Shown here piece by piece: positions 21,431 to 31,317 of a DNA stretch of 64,000 nt. The first letter of the stretch is position 1. Each line of letters starts with the position of its first letter. A program made the position numbers and the translations under genes. Source of the DNA: Rhodocyclaceae bacterium (GTDB taxonomy: Bacteria; Pseudomonadota; Gammaproteobacteria; Burkholderiales; Rhodocyclaceae); NCBI GenBank assembly GCA_023383815.1, contig JAHDYG010000012.1, positions 47,385 through 111,384 on the forward strand. The letters run 5' to 3'. The notes under the pieces were generated by a model. The model did no database searches. It was not told the origin of the DNA and saw only the letters and a program-made list of their open reading frames with translations.

Positions 21431-22702
21431 TCAGGAATCCGGCAGCCCAGACTCCAGCGCCAGCAGCGAGGCAATCGGCTCACGGCGGCGCACGAGGTGA
21501 GCCTGTCCGCTGGATATGATCACTTCCGCAGCTCTCGGGCGCGTATTGTAGTTCGAGCTCATCGTCATTCCGTATGCTCCGGCCGAAAGAATGGCCAGCA
21601 GATCGCCCTGCGCAATCGCGAGACTGCGATCTCTTCCGAGAAAATCGCCGCTCTCGCAGACCGGGCCGACCACATCGTAATTCCGGAATTCTTGCGTGTG
21701 AGGGCGGACGGCGACGATGTCGTGCCAGGCGTCGTACAACGCCGGGCGTGCGAGATCGTTCATGGCCGCATCGACGATCGCGAAGTTCCTGTCCCTGCCA
21801 AGCTTGAGGTACTCGATTCGCGTCAGAAGAAGCCCCGCGTTGCCGATCAGGGATCTTCCAGGTTCGAGAAGAATTTCTTCCTTGCGCTCCGAGAACAGTT
21901 CCAGCACCGGCTCCAGGTACTCGATGGGGGAGGGCGCTGCTTCGTCCCGGTAACGGATGCCCAGCCCGCCGCCGATATCGATATGCTCGAGCTGGATACC
22001 GGCTTCGGTCGACAGTGCGTCGATCAGTTCGATTAGCCTCGAGGCGGCCTCGGCAATCGGCGCCGGATCGAGCAACTGAGATCCGATGTGACAGGCAATC
22101 CCGGCAATCCTCACATGGTCAAGGGAGGCGGCATGGCGATACAGGCCCAGCGCTTCCTCGAAGGCGACGCCGAACTTGTTGTTGCGCAGACCGGTCGAGA
22201 TGTACGGGTGCGTTCTTGGATCGACGTCCGGATTCACACGCAGCGCGATCGGGGCGATCTTGCAGGCTCGCGCCGCGACTTCGTTCAAGCGTTCCAGCTC
22301 AGCAGCAGACTCCACATTGAAGCAGCGGATTCCGGCATCAAGCGCGAGCGTCATTTCGTCCGACCGCTTCCCGACTCCGGAAAATACGGTCCGCGCAGGA
22401 TCCCCGCCGGCAGCGATGACCCTTTCAAGTTCACCGCCCGAGACAATGTCGAATCCGGCGCCGAGGCGCGCGAAGGCGGAGAGGATCCCTAGATTGGAGT
22501 TGGCCTTCACGGCATAGCAGATCGATGCGTGCCGTCCACCGAGCGCCGCGCGGTAGGCCTCGAATGCCGTCGACATCGCCGCGAGGGAATAAACGTAGGT
22601 CGGTGTTCCGAACCGTGTGGCAATGTCGGAGAGCCGGACGCCTTCGAGTTCAAGCCCTTCCGGACCGGATCTCAGGAGGGGCATTGGGGAGTTTGTGTTC
22701 AT
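21431..22702 (-). CDS. lysA: Diaminopimelate decarboxylase LysA
   Basis: PLP enzyme converting meso-diaminopimelate to L-lysine. The PLP lysine sits in YAVKANSN near residue 65. SGGELERVIAAG, RVNPDVDPRTHPYISTGLRNNKFG, CHIGSQL, the glycine-rich phosphate loop HIDIGGGLGIRY, and the late CESGDFLGRDR and GAYGMTMSSNYN segments are all present. Length 423 residues, typical. Its start overlaps the lptM stop by 4 nt (ATGA), so the two are co-transcribed from the lptM side. Confidence 0.96.
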   Translation of the reverse strand: MNTNSPMPLLRSGPEGLELEGVRLSDIATRFGTPTYVYSLAAMSTAFEAYRAALGGRHASICYAVKANSNLGILSAFARLGAGFDIVSGGELERVIAAGGDPARTVFSGVGKRSDEMTLALDAGIRCFNVESAAELERLNEVAARACKIAPIALRVNPDVDPRTHPYISTGLRNNKFGVAFEEALGLYRHAASLDHVRIAGIACHIGSQLLDPAPIAEAASRLIELIDALSTEAGIQLEHIDIGGGLGIRYRDEAAPSPIEYLEPVLELFSERKEEILLEPGRSLIGNAGLLLTRIEYLKLGRDRNFAIVDAAMNDLARPALYDAWHDIVAVRPHTQEFRNYDVVGPVCESGDFLGRDRSLAIAQGDLLAILSAGAYGMTMSSNYNTRPRAAEVIISSGQAHLVRRREPIASLLALESGLPDS

Positions 22703-22860
22703 GCTCGGTTGTTCGTAGATTGCTTGCTATGATCAGCGCCGGGTACGGTCGCGGTGCCGGTGGCGTGCTTGGATTCCGGCAGATGAAGCGGGCCTTTGAT
22801 ACCGCAGGAGGCGAGCAGTACCGCGGCCGCAGTCAGGAGTATCCAGGAAAGCCTCGACAT
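22699..22860 (-). CDS. lptM: Small LptM/YifL-type lipoprotein
   Basis: A 53-residue lipoprotein: MSRLSWILLTAAAVLLASC (lipobox LASC, Cys19) followed immediately by GIKGPLHLPES. CG-xKGPLxLP is the signature of the LptM family, known to help oxidative maturation of the LPS transporter LptD. The open frame extends upstream to 23,070 but those residues overlap cyaY antisense. Gene position beside a lysine/DAP-pathway gene is the usual one. Upstream, 58 bp separate it from divergent cyaY. Confidence 0.85.
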   Translation of the reverse strand: MSRLSWILLTAAAVLLASCGIKGPLHLPESKHATGTATVPGADHSKQSTNNRA

Positions 22861-22918
22861 GGTTGGAGTGCGCTCCGATCGTGCCGCAAAGGCATGAATG
22901 CTAACAGAAGGAACGGGC

Positions 22919-23245
22919 ATGGATGAATCGGAGTTCAATGCGCTGGCGGAACGGGAGCTTGCGGGGATCGAGATGGCGATCGAGTCCTGTGGGGCCGGCA
23001 TCGATGCGGAGATGAAACCTGGTGGGGTGCTCGAGCTGGAGTTCGAGAGCGGCGCCAAGATCATCATCAACCGCCATTCGATAGCGAAGGAAATCTGGGT
23101 GGCAGCCAGATCGGGCGGTTTTCATTTCCGTCCTGTCGACGGCCAGTGGATCGCCGCAAGGGATGGTTCGGAACTCTATTCCGTTCTGTCTTCGCTCGTC
23201 GGAGATCAGCTTGGGCGGATGGTCGAAATCCGGCCGGTGCGTTAG
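22919..23245 (+). CDS. cyaY: Iron donor protein CyaY (frataxin)
   Basis: Bacterial frataxin that binds iron and modulates IscS-dependent Fe-S cluster assembly. The 108-residue protein has the acidic first helix (MDESEFNALAERELAGIEMA) and the beta-sheet signature INRHSIAKEIWVAARSGGFHF, followed by DGSELYSVLSSLV. The ATG at 22919 has AGAAGGA upstream and was chosen over ATG 22898. It converges on mrcA with only 4 nt between stops. Confidence 0.93.
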   Translation: MDESEFNALAERELAGIEMAIESCGAGIDAEMKPGGVLELEFESGAKIIINRHSIAKEIWVAARSGGFHFRPVDGQWIAARDGSELYSVLSSLVGDQLGRMVEIRPVR

Positions 23246-23249
23246 CTGT

Positions 23250-25586
23250 CTATTGGTTGAAGAATGGTACGGCACGTTCCTCGACAGGGGCCGGGCGGCC
23301 GTCATCGATGAAGTACCGTAACTCGGGAGTGTTGAACAGATCGGGTTGCTCTGGCTGCGGAGGTGACGGAGGTGGAGTCTCCTGGTAGTGGAAGTCCTCG
23401 CGCTCCTCTCCCGGGTGGCGCATGGCGGCCAAACCAGGAGGACGGGTCCGCTGCTTCTCGGGTAGCCCTTTGAGCGCAAAACGCATGTAATCGATCCAGA
23501 TCGGCAGCGCTGCACGCCCTCCGGTCTCACCACGCCCGAGGTTGCGCGGTTGTCCATACCCCATCCAGCTCACTGCGACGACATCGGGGTTATAGCCGGC
23601 GAACCAGGCATCGACATAGTCGTTCGTCGTTCCGGTCTTGCCAGCAAGATCGTTTCTGCCAAGCGACTTTGCCCGTACGGCCGTTCCGCGGGTGACGACA
23701 TCCTGAAGCATTGAGTCGATGAGCCACGCGTTCCTCGGGTCGATGACCCGGAGCGCGCTGCGACCCGCGACCGGAGGGTCGACCCTCGCCACCGTTCTGC
23801 CATTGCCATCGATGATCTCCTTCACGACGTAGGGTTCGATCCTGAAACCGCCGTTCGCGAATACCGCATAGCCGGCCGCAAGCTGCCACGGAGTGACCTG
23901 GCCGGAGCCGAGCGCCATGGTCAGGTAGGGCGGGTGATGCGATGGCTCAAATCCGAACCTTCCGATGTAGTCCTGTGCATACTCGGGCGTGATCGACTGC
24001 AGCAGCCGGATCGACACCATGTTCTTGGATTTGGTCAGTGCGGTTCTCAAGGTCATCGGACCATCGAACTTCCCGTCGTAGTTCTTGGGCTCCCACTCCT
24101 TGCTTCCGGTGACCTCCGCGGGGAAATAGAGGGGGCTGTCGTCGACATAGCTCGCCGGTGAAAATCCCCGCTCGAGCGCAGCGGAGTAGATGAAGGGCTT
24201 GAAGCTCGATCCTGGCTGACGCAGGGCCTGCGTCACGTGGTTGAACTTGTTGCGACTGAAGTCGAAACCGCCTGCGAGGGCGCGGACCGCGCCGGTGTTG
24301 GCGTCGATGGCAACCAGCGCCGCCTCGACTTCCGGCAACTGGGCAATCTCCCAGTTGCCTTTGCCAGTGTCACGAATGCGGACGATTGAACCCTTGCGCA
24401 CGCGGCGAGTCTGTGGCGCGCGCGGATCGAGCATTGGCGATGCGAAACTCAGGCCGCTTCCAGCGATGGTAAGGACCTCGCCACCTTGAAAGACGCGCAC
24501 TGACTTTTGCGATGCTTCCAGTACCAGAGCCGCGCGCAGTCCGCCGTATTCAGGGTGTTCGGCCAGCAGATCGGTCAGGCGGTCATCCGTTTCACTGTGG
24601 ATGTCGCCCAGGTCAACATAGGCCTCGGGCCCCCGGTAGCCTCGTCTGCGGTCGAAATCCATGACGCCCTGGCGCAGCGCGGCATATGCGGCAGCCTGCT
24701 CTTCGCTCGAAACAGTCGTGATGATCTTGATGCCAAGATGGTATGCATCTTCTCCGAACTGCTCGACCGCGATCTGCCGAGCCATCTCAGCGACGAAATC
24801 ACCCCCCTCGCTCGAACTGCGGTTGCGCGTCGAGCCCAGGCGCAGGGGCTCCGATCGGGCGGCCTCGAAGGCTGTCGCATCAATGAAGCCTGCGTCAAGC
24901 ATGCGCCTGAGCACATATTGTTGACGGGCCGTCGCGCGTCGTAGATTCGAAATCGGATTGTAGGCGGAGGGGGCCTTTGGAAGTCCGGCCAGCATTGCCG
25001 CCTCGGCAAGCGTCAGCTCACCCAGTTCCTTGCCAAAATAGGTTCGCGCGGCAGCGGCGAATCCATATGCACGGTGGCCGAGAAAAATCTGGTTGAGATA
25101 GATCTCGAAGATCTGATCCTTGGTGAGACTGTGCTCGATCTTGATCGACAGGAGGATCTCGTATAGCTTGCGATTGTAGGTCTTCTCGCGCGAAAGGAAG
25201 AAATTGCGGGCAACCTGCATCGTGATCGTGGAGGCTCCCTGCCCCCGCTCGCCCGAGATGAGGTTTGCTAGGGCGGCACGTGCGATCCCGACCGGGTCGA
25301 AGCCGGGATGTTCGTAGAAGCGCTCGTCCTCGGCGGCGAGGATGGCATGCCTGAGTGAGGCTGGAACCTGGCTGATATTGACGAACGCGCGGCGCTCCTC
25401 CCCGAACTCGCCAAGTAGTGCGCCATCAGCTGTGTATACTCGGAGGGGAATACGTGGGCGGTAGTCAGTAACCGACTCAAGGGTGGGCAGTTTTGGCCAG
25501 GCAAGTGCGACGGCCGTCCCGAGTGTCGCGAGACCGAGAAGGAGAGCTGCTGACAGGGCCAGCAGCGGGTACAGAACCCAGCGCAT
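23250..25586 (-). CDS. mrcA: Penicillin-binding protein 1A (bifunctional transglycosylase/transpeptidase)
   Basis: Class A PBP that polymerises and cross-links peptidoglycan. One N-terminal membrane helix is followed by the GT51 domain with catalytic Glu in AAEDERFYEHPGFD and GASTITMQVARNFFLSREKT. The OB-like insertion typical of 1A proteins is in the middle. The transpeptidase motifs are SSFKPF (Ser-x2-Lys), SKN, and KTGTTNDYVDAWF. The C-terminal tail is Pro-rich. Length 778 residues. It diverges from pilM across a 168-bp AT-rich region, a conserved arrangement in many proteobacteria. Confidence 0.96.
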   Translation of the reverse strand: MRWVLYPLLALSAALLLGLATLGTAVALAWPKLPTLESVTDYRPRIPLRVYTADGALLGEFGEERRAFVNISQVPASLRHAILAAEDERFYEHPGFDPVGIARAALANLISGERGQGASTITMQVARNFFLSREKTYNRKLYEILLSIKIEHSLTKDQIFEIYLNQIFLGHRAYGFAAAARTYFGKELGELTLAEAAMLAGLPKAPSAYNPISNLRRATARQQYVLRRMLDAGFIDATAFEAARSEPLRLGSTRNRSSSEGGDFVAEMARQIAVEQFGEDAYHLGIKIITTVSSEEQAAAYAALRQGVMDFDRRRGYRGPEAYVDLGDIHSETDDRLTDLLAEHPEYGGLRAALVLEASQKSVRVFQGGEVLTIAGSGLSFASPMLDPRAPQTRRVRKGSIVRIRDTGKGNWEIAQLPEVEAALVAIDANTGAVRALAGGFDFSRNKFNHVTQALRQPGSSFKPFIYSAALERGFSPASYVDDSPLYFPAEVTGSKEWEPKNYDGKFDGPMTLRTALTKSKNMVSIRLLQSITPEYAQDYIGRFGFEPSHHPPYLTMALGSGQVTPWQLAAGYAVFANGGFRIEPYVVKEIIDGNGRTVARVDPPVAGRSALRVIDPRNAWLIDSMLQDVVTRGTAVRAKSLGRNDLAGKTGTTNDYVDAWFAGYNPDVVAVSWMGYGQPRNLGRGETGGRAALPIWIDYMRFALKGLPEKQRTRPPGLAAMRHPGEEREDFHYQETPPPSPPQPEQPDLFNTPELRYFIDDGRPAPVEERAVPFFNQ

Positions 25587-25668
25587 CAGGTAACGGCGGA
25601 ATCGGTCGAAACCCGGATTATACGGGGGGGTTTGATGTGGCTCCAGTCAAATATCTTACGCATTTTGC

Positions 25669-25698
25669 TTTACACTTTCCCTTGTTTGTTGCTAGGAT
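25669..25698 (+). promoter_or_regulatory. Candidate sigma70 promoter of the pil operon
   Basis: TTTACA (25669-25674), 18-nt spacer, TAGGAT (25693-25698), in the AT-rich mrcA-pilM interval. The predicted transcript would begin near 25,705, about 50 nt before the pilM GTG. Read by eye only; the -10 is not ideal. Confidence 0.4.
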
Positions 25699-25754
25699 TT
25701 GAAGTAGTGACTGAGATGTTCTGTCTAACATAAAGAAATTTAAGGATTTTCTTT

Positions 25755-26831
25755 GTGATCGACCTCCAATTGTTCGGTTCCAGATCCCGCCAACTGGCCG
25801 GTCTCGATATTTCATCTTCATCCGTGAAGATGGTCGAGTTGTCCGGCGATGAGAAGGGTGGGTACCGGCTCGAGCGCTATGCGATCGAGGCGTTGCCGCG
25901 CGATGCGGTGGTCGATGGCAACATCACCAATCTGGAGGCGGTCAGCGAGTCGGTCAAGCGTGCGGCGAGAAGGATGGGTGCGGGGGTAAAGCAGGTTGCT
26001 GCTGCCTTGCCGGCATCGGCTGTCATCACAAAGAGAATCCTCCTTCAGGCTGGCCTGCGTGAGCTGGAGATGGAGGCGCAGGTCGAGTCTGAAGCCAACC
26101 AGTATATTCCGTTCGCGATCGAGGAGGTTAACCTCGATTTCCAGTTGATCGGGCCTGCGCCTGGAAGTCCGGATGATGTGGAGGTCCTGATTGCGGCGTC
26201 GCGCAAGGAGAAGGTTGAAGATCGGGTGGCCGTGGCCGAGGCAGCCGGGCTGAAGGCGGTCATCATGGACGTGGAGTCCTTCGCGGCCGAGGCAGCGTTT
26301 GATCTCGTGAGCAAGCAGCTTCCCGATGGAGCCAAGGGCAAGATCGTGGCGCTGGTCGACATCGGCGCCAGTGCGATGAACGTCACGATGCTGAGGGACG
26401 GGAAGCAGATCTATTCCCGGGAACAGGCGATCGGTGGAAACAAGTTGACGCAGGAGATTGCACGCCAGTACGGGATGAGTGCCGAAGAGGCGGAACTGGC
26501 CAAGAAGGCCGGTAGCCTGCCGGACGATTACGAGCGGGATCTGATGCGCCCGTTTCTTGACAGTCTTGCCCTTGAGGTTTCGCGGGCGTTGCAGTTCTTC
26601 TTCACGTCGACTCAGTTCAACGAGGTGGATTACATCGTGCTTGCGGGTGGCTGTGCGGTCATGCCGGGGCTGTCGGATGTCATTGCGGGCAGGGTCCAGG
26701 TCCAGACCTCGGTCGCCAATCCGTTTGCAGGGATGAGCCTGGCCTCGCGCGTGCGGCCGAAAAACTTGCTTGCTGATGCTCCGAGTTTGATGGTTGCATG
26801 CGGCTTGGCGCTCAGGAGGTTTGACCCATGA
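25755..26831 (+). CDS. pilM: Type IV pilus assembly protein PilM
   Basis: Cytoplasmic actin-like ATP-binding protein of the pilus alignment complex; it binds the N-terminus of PilN. The 358-residue protein shows the FtsA-like fold signatures LAGLDISSSSVKMVEL (phosphate 1), ALVDIGASAMNVTMLRDGK (phosphate 2), and VLAGGCAVMPGL (adenosine loop). The GTG start at 25755 gives MIDLQLFGSRSR, a common PilM beginning. It overlaps pilN by 4 nt. Confidence 0.95.
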   Translation: MIDLQLFGSRSRQLAGLDISSSSVKMVELSGDEKGGYRLERYAIEALPRDAVVDGNITNLEAVSESVKRAARRMGAGVKQVAAALPASAVITKRILLQAGLRELEMEAQVESEANQYIPFAIEEVNLDFQLIGPAPGSPDDVEVLIAASRKEKVEDRVAVAEAAGLKAVIMDVESFAAEAAFDLVSKQLPDGAKGKIVALVDIGASAMNVTMLRDGKQIYSREQAIGGNKLTQEIARQYGMSAEEAELAKKAGSLPDDYERDLMRPFLDSLALEVSRALQFFFTSTQFNEVDYIVLAGGCAVMPGLSDVIAGRVQVQTSVANPFAGMSLASRVRPKNLLADAPSLMVACGLALRRFDP

Positions 26832-27400
26832 TACGGATCAATCTGCTCCCGCATCGGGAGCACAAGCGGCGTGAGCGACGGACTCAATTCTATGTTGGAT
26901 CGGCTTTGATGGCGGCCTTGGGCGCGGCGGTCGGGCTTGCTGGCTACACCTTTATGGCCGGAAGGATTGAGCATCAGGAGGCCAAGAATGGCTTTTTCAA
27001 GGCCGAGATTGCAAAGCTTGATGAACAGATTGTCGAAATCAAGAGGCTGCGTGAACAGATTGATGCGCTGGTCGCGAGGAAGCAGGTGATCGAGTCCCTG
27101 CAAGGGAATCGGGCTGAATCCGTGCACCTGCTCAACGAATTGGTTCATCGCATGCCGGAGGGTGTCCATCTCAGGTCGCTGAAGCAGACTGGCGTCCTTG
27201 TAGCGTTGAACGGATTTGCGCAGTCCAATTCGAGGGTATCCCATCTGATGCGCGGGCTGGACGAGTCGCCGCACATCGAGCAGCCGAATCTGATCGAGGT
27301 CAAATCTGCCATCCAGGATGGCCGTCGGCTCAGTGACTTCACTCTCAGCATCAGTATCGAACGACCGACCTCTGATCAACTCGATGGTGAGCTCAAGTAA
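26828..27400 (+). CDS. pilN: Type IV pilus assembly protein PilN
   Basis: Bitopic inner-membrane protein of the pilus alignment complex. The N-terminal MIRINLLPHRE carries the INLLP motif that docks into PilM. A single membrane helix (about residues 22-43) and a periplasmic coiled coil plus ferredoxin-like domain follow. Length 190 residues. Pairs with PilO, whose gene starts 9 nt downstream. Confidence 0.94.
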   Translation: MIRINLLPHREHKRRERRTQFYVGSALMAALGAAVGLAGYTFMAGRIEHQEAKNGFFKAEIAKLDEQIVEIKRLREQIDALVARKQVIESLQGNRAESVHLLNELVHRMPEGVHLRSLKQTGVLVALNGFAQSNSRVSHLMRGLDESPHIEQPNLIEVKSAIQDGRRLSDFTLSISIERPTSDQLDGELK

Positions 27401-27409
27401 GGGGGGAGT

Positions 27410-28060
27410 ATGGCTGCGGCTCGCAAGATTGATTTTGAGCAACTGGCTCAGGATTTCAGGGGGCTCGATCCGAATGATCCGGGTGCTTGGCCGCTTGCAC
27501 CACGTGTGGCGGTGTTCATCGGGTTGTTCATTGCCGTCGTTGCGCTTTCCTGGTGGTTTGTCTGGAAGGATCAGGTCGAGTTGTTGGAGACCAGGGTGGC
27601 CGAAGAAGCGCAGCTGCGACAGGATTGGGTGGGCAAGAAGCGGCTGGCACTGAACCTCGAAGCCTACAAGAGACAATTGGGCGAGGCCGACCGGCAGTTC
27701 GGCGCTCTCCTCAAGCAGCTTCCGAACAAGGCCGAGATGGATTCCTTGCTCTCGGACATCAATCAAGCGGGCTTGGGGCGTGGTCTGCATTTCGATCTGT
27801 TCAAGCCCGGATCTGAGGCGGTGAAGGACTTCTACGCCGAGATGCCGATTGCGATCCGGATTGTCGGGAGTTACCACGATTTGGGACGCTTTGCGAGTGA
27901 TGTGGCGAGGATGCCCCGTATCGTGACGCTCTCCGATATGGACCTGAAGACTCAGGAAGAGGGATTGCTGGTCATGGAGGCCAACGCGATCACCTACCGC
28001 TATCTGGACGAAGAAGAACAGAGTCAGCAGCGTCGTGCTGCCGCAGGTCAGGGGAATTGA
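27410..28060 (+). CDS. pilO: Type IV pilus assembly protein PilO
   Basis: Inner-membrane partner of PilN. The cytoplasmic N-terminus (about 40 residues, FEQLAQDFRGLDPNDPGAWP) is followed by a membrane helix (VFIGLFIAVVALSWWFVW), a coiled coil, and a ferredoxin-like domain with PNKAEMDSLLSDINQAGLGRGL, typical of PilO. Length 216 residues. GGGGGGAG lies just before the ATG. The stop overlaps pilP by 4 nt. Confidence 0.95.
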   Translation: MAAARKIDFEQLAQDFRGLDPNDPGAWPLAPRVAVFIGLFIAVVALSWWFVWKDQVELLETRVAEEAQLRQDWVGKKRLALNLEAYKRQLGEADRQFGALLKQLPNKAEMDSLLSDINQAGLGRGLHFDLFKPGSEAVKDFYAEMPIAIRIVGSYHDLGRFASDVARMPRIVTLSDMDLKTQEEGLLVMEANAITYRYLDEEEQSQQRRAAAGQGN

Positions 28061-28569
28061 CGATGGATCTTGCAAGGCTCTTGATCCTCACGCTCTGCTG
28101 GGCCTTGGCGGCGTGCTCCTCGGATAGCGAGGATATCCAGGCGTGGATGGCAGAACAGGAGCGAGGAATGACCGGGGGCATCCGCCCATTGCCGGAAATG
28201 AAAACCTTTCCATCGGTGGCGTACGATGCTGAGTCATCTGTTGATCCATTTTCTACATCGCGCATTGAGCCGGCTGCCCGGGCCCAGACGGTCGGTGGGC
28301 CGGATCTCAACCGCAGGCGCGAACCGCTTGAGGCCTACCCGCTTGAATCGCTGTCAATGGTCGGCGTTCTGATGCAGGGCGAGATCGTTCAGGCGCTGAT
28401 CAGCGTGGACAAGGTGTTGCATCAGGTCCGGGTCGGAAATTACATGGGGCTTGATCATGGCGTCGTGACCGGGATCACGGAAACCGAGGTCACCCTCAAG
28501 GAACTAGTCGAAGACATCAATGGCGACTGGGTAGAGCGCACCAGTTCGTTGCTGTTGCAGGAGCAGTAG
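28057..28569 (+). CDS. pilP: Type IV pilus lipoprotein PilP
   Basis: Inner-membrane lipoprotein connecting PilNO to the secretin PilQ. The lipobox is LAAC at about residues 18-21 (CWALAACSSDSED), followed by an unstructured stretch and a C-terminal beta domain (LEAYPLESLSMVGVLMQGEIVQ to the end). Length 170 residues. It sits 10 nt before pilQ. Confidence 0.94.
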   Translation: MTMDLARLLILTLCWALAACSSDSEDIQAWMAEQERGMTGGIRPLPEMKTFPSVAYDAESSVDPFSTSRIEPAARAQTVGGPDLNRRREPLEAYPLESLSMVGVLMQGEIVQALISVDKVLHQVRVGNYMGLDHGVVTGITETEVTLKELVEDINGDWVERTSSLLLQEQ

Positions 28570-28579
28570 GAGTGTATCG

Positions 28580-30757
28580 ATGAAACGTGAATCCATGATG
28601 GCGCTTCTCGCAGCCGCGCTTCTTCAGCTGCCTTTGGTAGCCCACCCACAGACACAGGGGACAGCTTCCGAGTTCAGGGAGGCAGGCAACCGAATCGAGA
28701 ACCTTCGTGTTGCCGAGCAGGGCGGGACGGTTTACCTTCGCCTTTCGATGCGCGATGCACTTGAAGCCGTTCCCGCGAGCTTCAGCGTCGCGGAGCCCGC
28801 GCGGATCGCGTTCGACTTTCCGATGACTTCGAACGGACTGAATCGAACGCATGAAGATGTGCGGCAGGGAGACCTCAGGAGCGTCAACATCATACAGGCG
28901 GGCGATCGCACGCGTTTGGTATTGAATGTCGGGCGTGTGATGCCCTATACGACGCGGATCGAGGGAAGGGATCTCGTCATCGAACTCGCTTCCCGTGTAG
29001 GAGACGGCAAGGTCGAAACCCCGATGAATGCCGCCATGGCGACTTTCACCATCTCGAAGCAGGAGGCGAGCCCTGGCACGCGTTCGGTGCAGGATGTTCG
29101 CTTCCGGCGGGGGAAGGACGGTGAGGGGAGGATTGTCGTGAAGCTGTCGAGGCCGGATATTGCGATTGACGTCCGCAGACAGGGCCCGGGACTGGTGGTC
29201 GATTTCCTAGACACTTCGCTGCCCGACCACCTTCACCGTCGATCCGACGTAACCGACTTCGGTACCCCGGTGGTCGAGATGGTTGCACAGGCTCAGGGGG
29301 ACAATACCCGGCTGTCCGTGACTCCGGCCGGTACGTGGGAGCACGTCGCGTATCAGAGTGACAATGAATTTGTACTGGAAGTGCGCAGGTTCGTCGAGGA
29401 TCCAGGTAGCCTCGTACAGGGTGCTGCGCGTGGGGACTATCAGGGCGAGAAGCTTTCGCTCAACTTTCAGAACGTGGATATCCGGTCCGTGCTGCAAGTA
29501 ATTGCCGATTTCACTGACTTCAACATCGTTACGAGCGACTCGGTTCAGGGGAACCTGACCCTGCGCCTCAAGGATGTGCCGTGGGACCAGGCGCTCGACA
29601 TCATTCTTCAGGCCAAGGGCCTGGATATGAGAAAGAGTGGCAGCGTGATCTGGATTGCGCCTGCTGACGAGTTGGCGACGCGCGAAAAGCTGTTGCTCGA
29701 GGCTCAGGCCCAGAAGGCCGATCTTGAGCCCTTGCAAACGGAGATCTTTCAGATCAACTACCACAGCGCCGAGGAGATCTTCGAGTTTCTGAAGGACAAG
29801 GAGCAGACCGCCTTGTCGGAGAGAGGAAGCGTCGTCGCCGATACGCGTTCGAACAAGCTCTTCATCACGGATGTCGGCGTTAGGCTGGAGGCAATCCGCC
29901 GCATCATCAAGGAAATTGATGTTTCGCCGAGGCAGGTTCTGATCGAGGCGCGAATCGTGGAGGCAACCAAGGGTTTTGGAAAGGATTTGGGCGTCAGACT
30001 CGGTGTCGGTGGCGCAGTTGGGAAGGTGGTCGGGTTCGATGCGGCTGGGAGGCCGATTCGGCAGGGCACCTTTGGTGGGGATTTGCAGAACACATCAGCA
30101 TTCGCTGGTCAGCTCGTCGGTGCCTCGGAAGGCGAGGAAGCGAGTCTTCCGCGTGGTTTGAACCTGGACCTTCCAGCCAGTCCTTCCAGAGGGATCGCGA
30201 GTGCTCTGTCGATGATCCTCTGGAACAATGACGCAACACGATTCCTGAACCTTGAGTTGAGCGCGCTGGAGTCCGATGGGCGTGGGCGGATCGTTTCGAG
30301 CCCTCGCGTGCTGACCGCGAACATGCGTGAAGCGAACATCGAGCAAGGGATGGAGATTCCATACATCATCATCGTCGATGGCACTCGTACGGTAATGTTC
30401 CGAAAGGCTGTGCTCAGCCTGAACGTCGTTCCGAACATCACACCGGACGGGCGCATTCAGCTCAAGGTCAAGGTCAACAAGGACCGTCCCGATTTCTCAA
30501 GACAGGTACTTGGGCAACCTCCGATCGACACGAAGAGCGTCGAGACCGAGGTGCTGGTCGAAAATGGCGGGACCGTTGTGCTAGGCGGGATCTTCGAGGA
30601 TCAGGAGGAGACCAGCGAGACGAGGGTTCCTTTGCTGGGCGAGATTCCAGGAATCCGCCACCTGTTCCGGAATACCCAGAAGTTGACGGAACAGCGCGAG
30701 TTGATGATCTTCATCACGCCGCGGATCGCCTCTGAAGACCTCACGTTGAATCGATGA
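28580..30757 (+). CDS. pilQ: Type IV pilus secretin PilQ
   Basis: Outer-membrane secretin through which the pilus passes. Signal peptide (about residues 1-24), AMIN-type peptidoglycan-binding segments in the N-terminal third (about 35-270), then the secretin N0/STN domain (LSLNFQNVDIRSVLQVIADF), an N1 domain with VADTRSNKLFITD, and the secretin core with SPRVLTANMREANIEQGMEIPY and VVLGGIFEDQEE near the C-terminus. Length 725 residues. Its stop overlaps the aroK start. Confidence 0.96.
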   Translation: MKRESMMALLAAALLQLPLVAHPQTQGTASEFREAGNRIENLRVAEQGGTVYLRLSMRDALEAVPASFSVAEPARIAFDFPMTSNGLNRTHEDVRQGDLRSVNIIQAGDRTRLVLNVGRVMPYTTRIEGRDLVIELASRVGDGKVETPMNAAMATFTISKQEASPGTRSVQDVRFRRGKDGEGRIVVKLSRPDIAIDVRRQGPGLVVDFLDTSLPDHLHRRSDVTDFGTPVVEMVAQAQGDNTRLSVTPAGTWEHVAYQSDNEFVLEVRRFVEDPGSLVQGAARGDYQGEKLSLNFQNVDIRSVLQVIADFTDFNIVTSDSVQGNLTLRLKDVPWDQALDIILQAKGLDMRKSGSVIWIAPADELATREKLLLEAQAQKADLEPLQTEIFQINYHSAEEIFEFLKDKEQTALSERGSVVADTRSNKLFITDVGVRLEAIRRIIKEIDVSPRQVLIEARIVEATKGFGKDLGVRLGVGGAVGKVVGFDAAGRPIRQGTFGGDLQNTSAFAGQLVGASEGEEASLPRGLNLDLPASPSRGIASALSMILWNNDATRFLNLELSALESDGRGRIVSSPRVLTANMREANIEQGMEIPYIIIVDGTRTVMFRKAVLSLNVVPNITPDGRIQLKVKVNKDRPDFSRQVLGQPPIDTKSVETEVLVENGGTVVLGGIFEDQEETSETRVPLLGEIPGIRHLFRNTQKLTEQRELMIFITPRIASEDLTLNR

Positions 30758-31317
30758 TCGAACCTGATCTTCCAGATGGCGCTCCGGCGCCTCTGGTGGT
30801 GCTGGTCGGAATGATGGGGGCTGGCAAGACGACGGTCGGGCGAGAGTACGCCCGACGGCACGGCATGCGGTTTCTGGATTGCGATCACGAACTCGAGGCA
30901 CGGACGGGTGTCTCCGTGTCGACGATCTTCGAGATCGAGGGGGAGGAAGGCTTTCGGCGGCGCGAGAGTGCCGTTCTGGATGAGCTGACGCGGGAGTCCG
31001 GACTCGTTCTGGCAACCGGTGGCGGCATCGTGCTCGACCCGATGAACCGCGCTATCCTCAAGGAACGCGGGATCGTGATCTACCTGAATGTCCCTCCGCA
31101 GATCCTGTGGGAGCGCACCAGGAACGACCGTAACCGCCCCCTGCTTCAGGTGCCCAATCCGAGGGAGCGTATCGAGAGTCTGTACCGGGCGCGCGATCCC
31201 CTGTATCGGGAAGTTGCCGATGTCGTCGTCGACGGCGGACGGGGGAATCCGGGCGGCATGGTACGACAGGTCGAACGCGCCATCGCGCATTTTGGCAAGA
31301 ATTCATGCACACACTGA
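30754..31317 (+). CDS. aroK: Shikimate kinase AroK
   Basis: Phosphorylates shikimate at the 3-hydroxyl in the chorismate pathway. Walker [12 protein letters not shown], the shikimate-binding [11 protein letters not shown] and FRRRESAVL, and the GGGIVL loop are all present. Length 187 residues. Start ATG overlaps the pilQ stop as ATGA, and the 3' end overlaps aroB by 13 nt. Pilus-aroK-aroB linkage is widespread in beta- and gammaproteobacteria. Confidence 0.95.
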   Translation: MIEPDLPDGAPAPLVVLVGMMGAGKTTVGREYARRHGMRFLDCDHELEARTGVSVSTIFEIEGEEGFRRRESAVLDELTRESGLVLATGGGIVLDPMNRAILKERGIVIYLNVPPQILWERTRNDRNRPLLQVPNPRERIESLYRARDPLYREVADVVVDGGRGNPGGMVRQVERAIAHFGKNSCTH